A DNA stretch of 61,662 nucleotides from Pandoraea nosoerga (GCF_902459585.1 NZ_CABPSC010000022.1:1-61662); one strand, 5' to 3'. Positions 46,553 to 55,172 are shown, numbered from the stretch's first letter. Numbers and translations are program-made. The notes: generated by a model from the letters alone, not told the origin.

Positions 46553-46579
46553 ATATCGGACGGCATTTGGGAAAATTTA
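46553..46579 (-). promoter_or_regulatory. Sigma-28 promoter of fliC
   Basis: On the minus strand the -35 is TAAATTTT (7/8) and the -10 is TCCGATAT (6/8), with exactly 11 nt between the two octamers. The predicted transcript has a leader of about 85 nt ending in a strong ribosome site. Confidence 0.75.
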
Positions 46580-46695
46580 GGGTGCTTTTGCAAATTGCTT
46601 TGCCACCCCCCATCGACCGTGCCCGTCGATGTCGGAAAAACGCTAGTGAGCCAGTCTACGAAATTCCTCCACGATCGATCCGCCAAGGAAAGGGG

Positions 46696-46712
46696 CAATC
46701 TGGCGCCTATTC
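46696..46712 (+). promoter_or_regulatory. 17-mer flagellar motif upstream of fliC
   Basis: CAATCTGGCGCCTATTC differs at only three of 17 positions from the copy between flgA and flgB, and flanking CAT and GG positions also match. It lies 235 nt before the fliC start, about 115 bp beyond the sigma-28 -35. The motif reads on the plus strand, opposite to fliC. Confidence 0.5.
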
Positions 46713-46879
46713 ATATCCTGTAAGGCGCTGAGAGGCGGCAAGCCCTGCGGCGCAGAGGGCGCCCGAGCGCGAAGAGCGCGTGTGCGCGTGTGCGCGACGA
46801 GGCGCCGCGGCGACGAAAATTTTTTTGCCGCGCCCGTGAAAAAGACGTCGCGGATACCAGGCCGGATGCCGGAAATGCG

Positions 46880-46903
46880 CATGGCCCGCGCAGCCGGGCC
46901 ATG
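46880..46903. terminator. Hairpin after the NarL-type regulator gene
   Basis: CATGGCCCG-CGCAGC-CGGGCCATG forms a perfect 9-bp stem 62-85 nt downstream of the regulator stop codon. No T tract follows. The rest of the 503-nt gap between fliC and this gene holds the promoter and 17-mer above, a GCGCGTGT short repeat (46777-46797) and an A4T7 run at about 46816; I see no gene. Confidence 0.4.
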
Positions 46904-46964
46904 GAGTGAGTACTTATTCACTGCCGGTCCGCCCGTGGGCGGCCGGCCAGGGCTGCGCCGGCGA

Positions 46965-47624
46965 TCAAACGCCAACCGGTCCCATCTCGGCGCTGACCAG
47001 ACCGTGCTGCATGACGTAATAGGTCAGCTCGGCGTTGTTGTTCAGACGCATCTTCTCGAGCAGACGCGTGCGGTATACGCTCACCGTCTTGACCGAAAGC
47101 GACAGCGCATTGGCAATATCGGTGAGGCGCTTGCCCGAGCCGATCATGCACAGCGTCTGATACTCGCGATCGGACAGGCGCTCGTGCGGCGGCTGGTCGG
47201 CGTCCGGGCCGAGATAGTCGGCGAGCGTCTCGGCGACCATCGGGCTCACGTACTTGCGGCCGGAGGCGACCTGCCGCACGGCCGAGACCAGTTGCTGCGC
47301 GTTCGACCGTTTGCTCAGATAGCCGGCCGCGCCAGCCTTGAGCGCTCGCAGCGCGAACTGGCCTTCGCCGTACATGCTGAAGACCATGACCGGCAGACGG
47401 GGGTGCTTGCGTCGCAGGGTCTTGAGAATCTCGAGACCGTTCGTGTCGGGCAACGAAATATCGAGCAGGACGATATCCCATTGCGCCGAGTCGGTCATCT
47501 CCAGCGCTTCCGCGCCACAGTCGGCTTCGCCGACGACGGCGATGCTCCCGCTATCGGAGAGCAATTGTCGGACGCCCTGCCGCACGATGGCGTGGTCGTC
47601 GACGATGAGCACTCTAAGCGTCAT
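46965..47624 (-). CDS. NarL/FixJ-family response regulator
   Basis: Response regulator (219 residues). The receiver domain (about 1-120) has VLIVDDHAIVRQG, phospho-acceptor Asp in IVLLDISLPDTNG and Lys in GYLSKRSN. The LuxR-type HTH (about 150-205) reads LSDREYQTLCMIGSGKRLTD then IANALSLSVKTVSVYRTRLL. The start overlaps the kinase stop (ATGA), so it is the partner of the upstream kinase. Position next to fliC suggests, but does not prove, a motility role. Related regulators respond to nitrate or other respiratory signals. Confidence 0.93.
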   Translation of the reverse strand: MTLRVLIVDDHAIVRQGVRQLLSDSGSIAVVGEADCGAEALEMTDSAQWDIVLLDISLPDTNGLEILKTLRRKHPRLPVMVFSMYGEGQFALRALKAGAAGYLSKRSNAQQLVSAVRQVASGRKYVSPMVAETLADYLGPDADQPPHERLSDREYQTLCMIGSGKRLTDIANALSLSVKTVSVYRTRLLEKMRLNNNAELTYYVMQHGLVSAEMGPVGV

Positions 47625-48511
47625 GATGCGTATCCGTGAAGAGCGAGCGATTCCGGGGCCTGCAGGGCCTGGATTCCGGCCGGGGCCGGAAGGATCTGGT
47701 GCCAGGGAAGGCGGGCGCTCACGAGCGTCCCCGATCCCTCGCCACCGCCAATGCGCAGCGTGCCGCCGAGCGCCGTGCAGCGCTCGCGCATGCCGATCAG
47801 GCCGAAATGTCCCTGCTTGCGGCGCGCGCCGCGGGCAAGCCCGCAACCATCGTCGCAAACCGTGAGTTTGAGCGAGCGATGGCTGCCGTCGAGCGCGACG
47901 ACGACGCGCGACGCGCGGGCATGACGAGCAACGTTGGTGAGCGCTTCCTGCGCGATGCGATACAGCGCGAGCACCGCCTCGGGCGTGAGCCGTGCCACGC
48001 GCTCGCGGGTCACGTCGTCACACCGCCAGATGCAGGTAAGTCCGCTTTGCTCGCCGAAGCCGCGCAGCCACGCGCGCAACGCCGCCACCAGACCCGCGTC
48101 GAGCGCGGGAGGGCGATGGCGGCCGACGAGTTCGTGTGCCGCGTCCTGTGCGGCACTTGCCGCATGCTGGATCTGGGCGCAGAGGGATTGCCATTCGGCG
48201 GGGTTGGCCGGCGGGCGCATCGTCAGGCGCGCGACCGTCAGTTGCAATGCCGTGAGATGGGCGCCGAGGCCATCGTGCATTTCCTGCGCAAGGCGCGTGC
48301 GCTCGGCCTCGCGTGCGGCGTCGATCTTGCGCGCCACCGACTGCGCGAGCGCACGGGGGACGCCCGCGCGCGAGGCGGGTTCCACCGGCAATGACGCATC
48401 GCAGACGGCGGCCTGATCCGATGCCGGCGTCACGGCGCGAGCGTGCACCGCGTCGTCCAGCGACGTGCGGCGTCTCGCAGCCTGTGCGGCAGGATCGACG
48501 AGATACGGCAT
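47621..48511 (-). CDS. Soluble sensor histidine kinase, NarX/UhpB (HisKA_3) type
   Basis: Histidine kinase (296 residues) without any hydrophobic membrane segment. After about 85 residues of unassigned N-terminus, the HisKA_3 H-box is ERTRLAQEMHDGLGAHLTAL and the HATPase domain includes ALYRIAQEALTNVARHARAS, DDGCGLARG and GHFGLIGMRERCTALGG. No recognised input domain is visible, so the signal is probably cytosolic or relayed. The ATG has an AGGGA site 9 nt upstream; a TTG further upstream is possible. Confidence 0.9.
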   Translation of the reverse strand: MPYLVDPAAQAARRRTSLDDAVHARAVTPASDQAAVCDASLPVEPASRAGVPRALAQSVARKIDAAREAERTRLAQEMHDGLGAHLTALQLTVARLTMRPPANPAEWQSLCAQIQHAASAAQDAAHELVGRHRPPALDAGLVAALRAWLRGFGEQSGLTCIWRCDDVTRERVARLTPEAVLALYRIAQEALTNVARHARASRVVVALDGSHRSLKLTVCDDGCGLARGARRKQGHFGLIGMRERCTALGGTLRIGGGEGSGTLVSARLPWHQILPAPAGIQALQAPESLALHGYAS

Positions 48512-48647
48512 GGAGGCAAATCCCTGAGAGAAAAAGTCCCGTGCCGCAACCCACGCGGCGGGACCGACAACCAATTTAACAAACTTTACATTTCGTCACA
48601 ATTACACGCGGCGGGCGCCCGCGTGGTTGACAGCGAAGCATAACTAA

Positions 48648-48661
48648 TTGATTTGGATCAA
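48648..48661. promoter_or_regulatory. FNR/Anr-type box upstream of the kinase-regulator pair
   Basis: TTGAT-TTGG-ATCAA is a perfect match to the FNR consensus TTGAT-N4-ATCAA. It is about 143 bp upstream of the kinase start in a 370-nt gap that is clearly AT-richer than its surroundings. The gap also holds a 12-bp palindrome GCGGGCGCCCGC at 48611-48622. I see no convincing gene in it. Confidence 0.55.
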
Positions 48662-48881
48662 TAAGTTTGCGCTTGCTTGAGGAGGATTCTGCGAAGACCC
48701 CAAATATATCAGGGTTTGTCCTAGCGTATCCAGTCGAGCGTATGTTTCAAACGACACTTTCGATCTAACCAGTTGTAGTGCCTTGATTTTTATCGGTACT
48801 TCATACGGTTGTGAGTTTCTTTCAGACAATCGCCCGGAAGTGCCGCGCGCCTCATCGGTGACGGTACGCCAGGCGCGGGCC

Positions 48882-50276
48882 CTATAGGGCGTTGTTTTCT
48901 GTTTCCGGATCCAGAGGAAGCGTCACGGTCACGACCAGACCCTGTCCGTGCGCGCCCGGGCCCAGCGTGACGGCGCCGTGGCTGGCCGCCACGATTTCTT
49001 TCACGATGGCGAGGCCAAGGCCGGTGCCGGGTTGCCCGGGCGGCGCATTGCGATAGAAGCGCTCGAACACGCGCTGGCGCGCTTCGGCCTGAATGCCGGG
49101 GCCGTCATCGACCACGCGCAGGCGCGCGGCGCCGCCCTCGCGGTCGATCGCGACAGTCACGCGGCCGCCCTCATGGATATAGCGGATCGCATTGTCGACA
49201 AGATTCATGACCATCGCATGAAACAGCTCGCCGTTGCCCGAGACCCAGACATGCGCTTCGGCGGTCTCCAGCCCCAGGTCGATGTCACGCCGCTGCGCGA
49301 GGGCGACGAGCTCTTCGAGCACGCCGGCCGCCACGCCCACCAGATCGACGCGCGAGCGCGAGAACGCCGGCGTGTCCGCCGCCTCCGCCTGTGAGAGCAG
49401 CAGCAGCTTGTTGGTGAGGTCGGCCAGTCCGCGGCTGCTGGTCTGCATGGCGGCGAGCACGTCGGCCAGCGCGGCGCGGTCGTCCAACTGTGCGGCGAAC
49501 TGCAACTGGGTGTCGAGCAGCGTGAGCGGCGTGCGCAGCTGATGTGCGGCGTCCGCCACGAAGCGGCGCTGTTGCTGCGCCTGTGCGGACAACCGCTGGA
49601 TGCACAGGTTGATCGCGTCGACGATGGGGCGCAATTCCGTTTGCAGTTGTCCTGCGCGAATGGGCACCAGCTCCTGCGGGGCGCGGCCGGCCACCTCTTC
49701 CTTGAGCCGGATGAGCGGATGCAGCTCCACGGTCAGGCCGATGAGCACGAGTATGGCGGCGAGCGCGGCCATGGCGATCTGGCGATGCAGCGAGGGCTCC
49801 CAGAGCTGCGCGAGCATCTCGTCGTGTCCGTGCATGGTCTGCGCGACCACGACGGCGACGCGATAGCGCTGCCCGGAGTCGTACATCGTGCGCACGTAAT
49901 TCACCACGCGAAGCGGCTCGCCGTTGAGGGTGACGTCCGTGTAGACGGGCGCGGACGCCTGAAACAGCGGCGGATGCGGAAAGTCGGGCGGCCCGGCAAG
50001 CAGGCGGCCGTCTTCCGTGATGACCTGATAGAACACCCGGTCGCGCGCCGGCGAGGCGAAGAGCTCGAGCGCCGAAGGCGGCACGCTGGCGCGCAGCGCG
50101 CCGTCGACCCACGTGAGCTCGCCGGCGATGACCTGCGCCGACGTGAGCAGCGCACGGTCCTGCACGAGCTCGGCCGTGTCGCGCGCGCTGCGATAGGCGA
50201 GCCACGCGCTCGCGCCGATATAGAGCGAGAGCGGCAGCATCAGCCACATCAACAGCCTGACGCGCAGGCTAAGCAT
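48882..50276 (-). CDS. Sensor histidine kinase, TctE-like
   Basis: Membrane sensor kinase (464 residues). TM1 is at about 9-29, a periplasmic 2CSK_N-type domain at about 30-165, and TM2 at about 167-186. The H-box is QRRFVADAAHQLRTPLTLLD; the N box has MVMNLVDNAIRYIHEGG and the G boxes VVDDGPGIQ and GTGLGLAIVKEIV. It is most similar in layout to TctE/QseC kinases. It overlaps the upstream regulator gene by eight bases. The signal is unknown, but the divergent transporter suggests a nutrient. Confidence 0.92.
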   Translation of the reverse strand: MLSLRVRLLMWLMLPLSLYIGASAWLAYRSARDTAELVQDRALLTSAQVIAGELTWVDGALRASVPPSALELFASPARDRVFYQVITEDGRLLAGPPDFPHPPLFQASAPVYTDVTLNGEPLRVVNYVRTMYDSGQRYRVAVVVAQTMHGHDEMLAQLWEPSLHRQIAMAALAAILVLIGLTVELHPLIRLKEEVAGRAPQELVPIRAGQLQTELRPIVDAINLCIQRLSAQAQQQRRFVADAAHQLRTPLTLLDTQLQFAAQLDDRAALADVLAAMQTSSRGLADLTNKLLLLSQAEAADTPAFSRSRVDLVGVAAGVLEELVALAQRRDIDLGLETAEAHVWVSGNGELFHAMVMNLVDNAIRYIHEGGRVTVAIDREGGAARLRVVDDGPGIQAEARQRVFERFYRNAPPGQPGTGLGLAIVKEIVAASHGAVTLGPGAHGQGLVVTVTLPLDPETENNAL

Positions 50277-50940
50277 CTTTCTCGCGCAGCAGATATCCGA
50301 GACCGCGCAGCGTCATGATCGCCGCGCGGCTGGTCTCGAGCTTCTTGCGCAGGCGATGGATGTAGATTTCGATGGCGTCCGCGCTGGGTTCGTCGTCCAG
50401 GCCGAACACGCCGTCGACGAGCGCGCTCTTGGCGACGGTCTTGCCCTGCTTGCGCATGAGGATCTCGAGCACGGCGTGCTCGCGCGAGGGCAGCGCAAGC
50501 GGTGCGCCGGCGATGGTGAACTGGCGGGTGCCGGTGTGATAGACGAGATCGGCGCACTGCAGCTCGGCGCCCTGTTCGGGGGAGTGCCGCCGGGCCAGCG
50601 CCTTGACGCGCGCGATAAGCTCGCGCACTTCGAACGGCTTGACGAGGTAATCGTCCGCCCCCGCGCCAAGGCAGTCGACTTTCTCGTCGACCGAGCCGCT
50701 CGCCGTCAGAATGATGACCGGCACGTTGTTGCGCCGCTCGCGCAGGCGCCGCAGCACATGCTTGCCGCCGAGCCTGGGCAGCATCAGATCGAGCAGCACG
50801 ACGTCGTAGGTTTCCGTTTGCAGCAGGCGATCGGCCGCATCGCCGTCGCGCGCGGCGTCGACGGTGAAGTTGTCGTCGCGCAGCATGCGGGCGAGCCAGT
50901 GGGCGAGCGTGTCGTTGTCTTCGATGAGCAGCAGTTTCAT
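50269..50940 (-). CDS. OmpR-family response regulator, TctD-like
   Basis: Response regulator (223 residues). The receiver has LLIEDNDTLAHWLA, Asp in VVLLDLMLPRLGG and Lys in YLVKPFEVRELI. The winged-helix domain (about 125-220) has LALPSREHAVLEILMRKQGK and ADAIEIYIHRLRKKLE. The chosen start is canonical for the family; longer frames add unrelated sequence. It is divergent from the transporter operon, with an 11-bp-period direct repeat between them. Confidence 0.93.
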   Translation of the reverse strand: MKLLLIEDNDTLAHWLARMLRDDNFTVDAARDGDAADRLLQTETYDVVLLDLMLPRLGGKHVLRRLRERRNNVPVIILTASGSVDEKVDCLGAGADDYLVKPFEVRELIARVKALARRHSPEQGAELQCADLVYHTGTRQFTIAGAPLALPSREHAVLEILMRKQGKTVAKSALVDGVFGLDDEPSADAIEIYIHRLRKKLETSRAAIMTLRGLGYLLREKDA

Positions 50941-51041
50941 GACGGCGAGGGCGTAATGCGCTCGGGAGTGTGCCCGCTGTCCGGACGCTCGCCAACAGCG
51001 GGTAAACACCCATGAGTCGCGAACGAAAACCTGCAAGCGGC

Positions 51042-51074
51042 GAAAGCTTGATGAAAGCTTCGATTTTCTACAAT
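51042..51074 (+). promoter_or_regulatory. GAAAGCTT direct repeats and promoter of the ABC transporter operon
   Basis: GAAAGCTT occurs twice with a period of 11 bp (51042-51049, 51053-51060), the spacing typical of OmpR/PhoB-family regulator sites. The repeats overlap a possible -35 (TTGATG, 51048-51053), 15 bp upstream of a good -10, TACAAT (51069-51074). This is the only clear element in the 260-nt gap. Confidence 0.5.
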
Positions 51075-51200
51075 CGCCATCGAGGCAGGGGAATTCGACT
51101 CAGTGGACCGCTGCCCCGGCCCCGCGACGCGTCGCGCGAGGCCCGCCGGCGCCGCACACGCGCTCGGCCCCATTATCCCTAAAACGATGGAGACACCACA

Positions 51201-52241
51201 ATGCGAGCAAGCCTTGGCACGCGCCTGCCCAAAGCCTTCGTGAAACCCGCAATCGCCGCCGTGCTCGGCGTGTCGCTGGCGCTGGCCGCCGCACCGGGCT
51301 TCGCCGCCGACAGCGGCAAGATCACGATCATGGTCGGCGGCATCACGAAGATGATCTACCTGCCGGCCAAGCTCGCCGAGCAACTCGGTTACTTCAAGGA
51401 AGAGGGGCTGAACGTCGAACTGCTCTCGCAGCCAGCCGGCGTCGACGCCGAGAACGAGCTGCTCGCCGGCGCGGTGCAGGCCGTGGTCGGTTTCTACGAT
51501 CACTCCATCGATCTGCAGAGCAAGGGCAAGGAAGTCCAGGCCATCACGATCTTCGGTCAGGTGCCGGGCGAGGTGGAACTGGTCAACGCCAAGAGCAAGG
51601 ACACCATCAAGAGCATGGCCGACGTGAAGGGCAAGACCCTCGGCGTGACCGGCCTCGGCTCCTCGACGAACTTCCTCACGCAGTACCTCGCCGCCAAGCA
51701 CGGCATCACGTCGGCGCAGTACTCGGTGCTGCCGGTCGGCGCGGACAACACGTTCATCGCGGCGATCAAGCAGAACCGCATCGACGCCGGCATGACGACC
51801 GAGCCCACCGCCTCGCAGCTGATCAAGACCGGCGACGCCGCCGTGCTCGTGGACATGCGCACGATGGAAGGCACCGTGGCCGCGCTCGGCGGCGCGTATC
51901 CGGCATCGAGCCTGTACGTGCAGCGCTCGTGGCTCGACAAGCACAAGCCCGAAGCGGCCAAGCTGGCTCGCGCGTTCGTGAAGACGCTCAAGTACATCAA
52001 CACCCACTCGGCGACCGAGATCGCCGACAAGATGCCGAAGGACTACTACGGCAAGAATCGGGACCTGTACGTGCAGGCGCTGCAGAACTCGCTGCCGATG
52101 TTCTCGCCGGACGGCCGCATGCCCAAGGGCGGTCCCGAGACCGTGCTTAAGGTGCTCGCTGCGTTCAATCCGAACGTGAAGGGCAAGCACATCGACCTGT
52201 CGAAGACGTACACCAACGAGTTCGTCGATCAGGTCAAGTGA
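51201..52241 (+). CDS. ABC transporter substrate-binding protein (SsuA/TauA/NMT1 type)
   Basis: Periplasmic binding protein (346 residues). It has a signal peptide with an extended basic n-region, hydrophobic core AAVLGVSLALAAAP and probable cleavage after GFAA. The mature protein has features of the nitrate/sulfonate/taurine group: YLPAKLAEQLGYFKEEGLNV, LLAGAVQAVVGFYDHSIDLQ and RIDAGMTTEPTASQLI. The ATPase and permease genes follow. The substrate cannot be read from sequence. GGAG precedes the ATG. Confidence 0.93.
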   Translation: MRASLGTRLPKAFVKPAIAAVLGVSLALAAAPGFAADSGKITIMVGGITKMIYLPAKLAEQLGYFKEEGLNVELLSQPAGVDAENELLAGAVQAVVGFYDHSIDLQSKGKEVQAITIFGQVPGEVELVNAKSKDTIKSMADVKGKTLGVTGLGSSTNFLTQYLAAKHGITSAQYSVLPVGADNTFIAAIKQNRIDAGMTTEPTASQLIKTGDAAVLVDMRTMEGTVAALGGAYPASSLYVQRSWLDKHKPEAAKLARAFVKTLKYINTHSATEIADKMPKDYYGKNRDLYVQALQNSLPMFSPDGRMPKGGPETVLKVLAAFNPNVKGKHIDLSKTYTNEFVDQVK

Positions 52242-52259
52242 TCGGGCGCTCGCCCGCCC

Positions 52260-52283
52260 TCGCGTTCTCGCGTTCTCGCGTTC
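52260..52283. repeat. 8-bp tandem array after the binding-protein gene
   Basis: Three perfect copies of TCGCGTTC lie 18 bp after the stop codon, in the 204-nt gap before the ATPase gene. Confidence 0.7.
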
Positions 52284-52445
52284 GCGGCGCGGCCTGCGCA
52301 CCCCTTGACCCCGTAATACCGGCGCGCGCGCAGTTCGGCGCGCACCCCGAGCCGCCCGCGCCTGACGACCGTCCGGTGTGCGGGCCGGCTCATCCCAACG
52401 CAACGGCAAGACCGTTAGCCATTCGACGTACCAGAGGAGCCGGGC

Positions 52446-53279
52446 ATGACCCAGACCACCACCCCCACGGCGCCGGTGCGTGCCGCGAGCACCGTCTCGC
52501 GCGACACGCCGGCCATCGAATTCGACAATGTGTCGTGCCGCTTCATTTCGCCCGACGGGCGCGCCACCGTCGCGCTGCGCAATTTCAGCATGTCGGTCGC
52601 GCGCGGCGAATTCGTCGCCATCGTCGGGCCGACCGGCTGCGGCAAGTCGACCACGCTGTCGATGATTACCGGCCTGCTGCGTCCCACGACCGGCACCGTC
52701 CGCGTGATGGGCCAGACGGTAAATGGCATCGATCCGCGCATCGGCTTCGTCTTCCAGAACGACGCCGTTTTCCCTTGGCGCAGCGTGCGCGAGAACGTGG
52801 CCGCCGGACCCCTCTTCCGGGGCCAGTCGAAGGACGCCGCGTATGCGCTGGCCGACGAGTGGATCAAGCGCGTTGGCCTCGACAAGTTCGGCAATCACTA
52901 CCCGCACCAGCTCTCGGGCGGTATGCGCAAGCGCGTGGCGCTGGCGCAGACGTTCATCAACAACCCCGAAATCCTGTTGATGGACGAGCCGTTCTCGGCG
53001 CTCGACATGCAAACGCGCACGCTCATGCAGGACGAGCTGCTGCAACTGTGGTCGTCGACGTCGGGCTCGGTGGTGTTCGTCACGCACGATCTGGAGGAAG
53101 CGATTGCGCTCGCCGATCGTGTGTTCGTGCTGAGTGCGCGTCCGGCCACGCTCAAGAACGTGTACACGATCGATCTGCCGCGCCCGCGCGTGATGTCCGA
53201 GATTCGCTACGAACAGCGTTTCATCGACATCTCGCGCGAGATCTGGGCGGATCTGCGCGAAGAAGTGAAGATCGGTTGA
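52446..53279 (+). CDS. ABC transporter ATPase (SsuB/TauB type)
   Basis: Cytoplasmic ATPase (277 residues) with Walker A VGPTGCGKSTT, Q-loop FVFQNDAVFPW, signature LSGGMRKRVALAQ, Walker B EILLMDEPFSALD and the switch histidine in VFVTHDLEEAIA. The FPWRSVRENV stretch is characteristic of the nitrate/sulfonate/taurine subfamily. GAGGAG lies upstream. The permease follows after 85 nt. Confidence 0.96.
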   Translation: MTQTTTPTAPVRAASTVSRDTPAIEFDNVSCRFISPDGRATVALRNFSMSVARGEFVAIVGPTGCGKSTTLSMITGLLRPTTGTVRVMGQTVNGIDPRIGFVFQNDAVFPWRSVRENVAAGPLFRGQSKDAAYALADEWIKRVGLDKFGNHYPHQLSGGMRKRVALAQTFINNPEILLMDEPFSALDMQTRTLMQDELLQLWSSTSGSVVFVTHDLEEAIALADRVFVLSARPATLKNVYTIDLPRPRVMSEIRYEQRFIDISREIWADLREEVKIG

Positions 53280-53364
53280 GTCTGTCGGCATTGGCGAGAG
53301 CCGGCGACAGTGAATTATCGGGCGGCGCGGCAGGCGCGCACGCCCATGCCGTCAGGAGGAGGGC

Positions 53365-54234
53365 ATGAACATGAGTGAACAGGCCATGCTGGCAGGAATC
53401 GGCGACGCCGATCTCGCACGCGAGGAAGCCGCGGCGCAGCGCCGTATCAAACAACGTCGCGCGCTGGTGATTTTTCTGCGCGTGGCCATTCTGGTGGTCG
53501 GACTGGGCGGCTGGGAACTCGCCGCGCGCGTCGGCTGGATCGATCCGTTTTTCTTCTCGCAGCCGTCGCTCATCGTGCAGCAGATCTATGACTGGTGCGT
53601 GGAAGGCACGTCGCAGGGACCGCTCTGGACGCAGGTGATCGTCACGCTCGAAGAGACCGTGCTCGGCTTTCTGATCGGGGGGGTGGCCGGCGTGATCTGC
53701 GGCATCGTGCTTGGGCGCAACAAGCTGCTTTCGGACGTTTTCAGCCTCTACATCCAGATCGCCAACTCGATTCCGCGCGTGGTGCTCGGCTCGATCTTCG
53801 TGATCGCGTTCGGCCTGGGCATGGCGTCGAAGGTTGCGCTCGCCGTGGTGATGGTGTTCTTCGTGGTGTTCGCCAACGCCTTCCAGGGCGTGCGCGAAGC
53901 CGACCGCTACATGATCGCCAACGCGCAGATTCTCGGTGCGTCGCGTCGTCAGGTGACGATGTCGGTGGTGATTCCGTCGGCGCTGTCGTGGATTCTCGCC
54001 AGCCTGCACGTGAGCTTCGGCTTTGCGCTCGTGGGCGCCGTCGTCGGTGAATTCCTCGGCTCCAAGCAGGGCATTGGCCTGCTGATCTCGACCGCGCAGG
54101 GCGCGTTCAACGCGAGCGGCGTGTTCGCCGCGATGATCGTGCTCGCCGCCGTGGCGCTGGGCGCCGACTATCTGCTCACGTCGCTCGAGAAGCGCCTGCT
54201 CAAGTGGCGTCCGGCCGCGTTCAGCAACGAGTGA
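53365..54234 (+). CDS. ABC transporter permease (SsuC/TauC type)
   Basis: Inner-membrane permease (289 residues), six predicted helices. The EAA-type cytoplasmic loop reads EADRYMIANAQILGASRRQV then TMSVVIPSALSWI. The C-terminal half is GAVVGEFLGSKQGIGLLIS, typical of BPD_transp_1 permeases of this group. GGAGGAGGG precedes the first ATG; another ATG two codons later is possible. The operon ends with the terminator below. Confidence 0.95.
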   Translation: MNMSEQAMLAGIGDADLAREEAAAQRRIKQRRALVIFLRVAILVVGLGGWELAARVGWIDPFFFSQPSLIVQQIYDWCVEGTSQGPLWTQVIVTLEETVLGFLIGGVAGVICGIVLGRNKLLSDVFSLYIQIANSIPRVVLGSIFVIAFGLGMASKVALAVVMVFFVVFANAFQGVREADRYMIANAQILGASRRQVTMSVVIPSALSWILASLHVSFGFALVGAVVGEFLGSKQGIGLLISTAQGAFNASGVFAAMIVLAAVALGADYLLTSLEKRLLKWRPAAFSNE

Positions 54235-54264
54235 TGGCCGGCTGAGGCGAGTCCGTCGCATGAA

Positions 54265-54298
54265 AAAACGGCGCCACCCGCAGGGGCAGCGCCGTTTT
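54265..54298. terminator. Bidirectional intrinsic terminator
   Basis: AAAACGGCGC and GCGCCGTTTT form a perfect 10-bp stem with a 14-nt loop. A-tract and T-tract flank the stem, so it can terminate both the ABC operon (plus strand) and the SYLF lipoprotein gene (minus strand). Confidence 0.85.
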
Positions 54299-54315
54299 CC
54301 CGTTGGCGTTGTTGG

Positions 54316-54348
54316 TTGGCCGTTCGTTTGTCGTTCGTTGGCCGTTCG
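54316..54348. repeat. 11-bp tandem array in convergent gap
   Basis: Three units in exact register: TTGGCCGTTCG, TTTGTCGTTCG, TTGGCCGTTCG. The array lies between the bidirectional terminator and the end of the SYLF lipoprotein gene. Confidence 0.7.
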
Positions 54349-54382
54349 ATGGGCGCCGCCGCGCAGGGCGACGCCCGCCCGG

Positions 54383-54985
54383 TCAGATATTGAGCTTCGT
54401 GACCTTCGTGCCTTCGACGTTCAGGTTGGCCATCAGGCCGGCGTTGGTCATGACGATGACCTCTACCGGCGAGGTGGCCGTATTCAGGTCGACCGCGCCG
54501 TTGGCCCCGACCTTGACGAGCGCGACGGAGGCGTCCGCGCCAGCCGTCCAGCCGTCGGTGCGCTGGAATTTGTCGAGCGCGTCCTGCGTCATGAACAGGA
54601 AGATGACCGCCTTGGACTGCGCGCCGATTTGCAGGCCGAACGACGCCGTCACGGTGTTGTAGTAACCCTTGGTCGCGCCGCCGACGCGCAGCGCGCCTTC
54701 GCCATACTCGCCGCCCACGACGAAGCCGGCCTGCAGCACGGACGGGAACACGAGCACGCCGCGTGCGCGGTTTACCAGTTCGCGCGAGCCCTTCACGGAG
54801 GCATACATTTTCTCGAGCGCGCCGTTGACGGCCGCATCGATTTCGCGGCGCTTGTTCGCGTTCGTGCCGGCGGCCTTGTCGCTCCGATCGGCCTGCGAAG
54901 GCGTCGTGGTGGTGCAGCCTGCCAGAGCGAAGGCGGCAGCCGCCATGGCCACGGAAGTTTTCATCAGGAATTCGCGTTTCTGCAT
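54383..54985 (-). CDS. SYLF-domain (YSC84-related) lipoprotein
   Basis: Predicted lipoprotein (200 residues), lipobox ALAGC after a signal peptide. The mature part is the SYLF/Ysc84 domain, with SRELVNRARGVLVFPSVLQA, GFVVGGEYGEGALRV, GYYNTVTASFGLQIGAQS and the final VEVIVMTNAGLMANL. The domain binds lipids or actin in eukaryotes; the bacterial role is unclear. GGAGGGA precedes the chosen ATG; a second ATG eight codons downstream is less likely. A good sigma-70 promoter lies about 190 bp upstream, leaving a long leader. Confidence 0.92.
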   Translation of the reverse strand: MQKREFLMKTSVAMAAAAFALAGCTTTTPSQADRSDKAAGTNANKRREIDAAVNGALEKMYASVKGSRELVNRARGVLVFPSVLQAGFVVGGEYGEGALRVGGATKGYYNTVTASFGLQIGAQSKAVIFLFMTQDALDKFQRTDGWTAGADASVALVKVGANGAVDLNTATSPVEVIVMTNAGLMANLNVEGTKVTKLNI

Positions 54986-55172
54986 TTTCTCCCTCCGGAA
55001 AGCGTATGCCGCTTGCAACGTGTGGCGGCGGTGGATGCGGATAAAACGTCAGGCCGACGCAACACCCCGGCGGGGCGAGACGCTTCGGCATTGAAGCGGC
55101 GATGAGGACGATGATTCGGCGTCCGATGGACAGCGCATTCGCGACGTTGCAGTACGCGCCGGCATGACAACG

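Noticed and set aside
46799-46836. CGCGGC ... GCCGCG pairing around an A/T run downstream of the NarL-type regulator
   Set aside because: The T run is inside the loop rather than after the stem, so it does not fit an intrinsic terminator.
48644-48829. 61-codon frame in the AT-rich gap between two two-component systems
   Set aside because: No good ribosome site, no similarity I recognise, and it overlaps the FNR-type box; the segment is better read as a control region.
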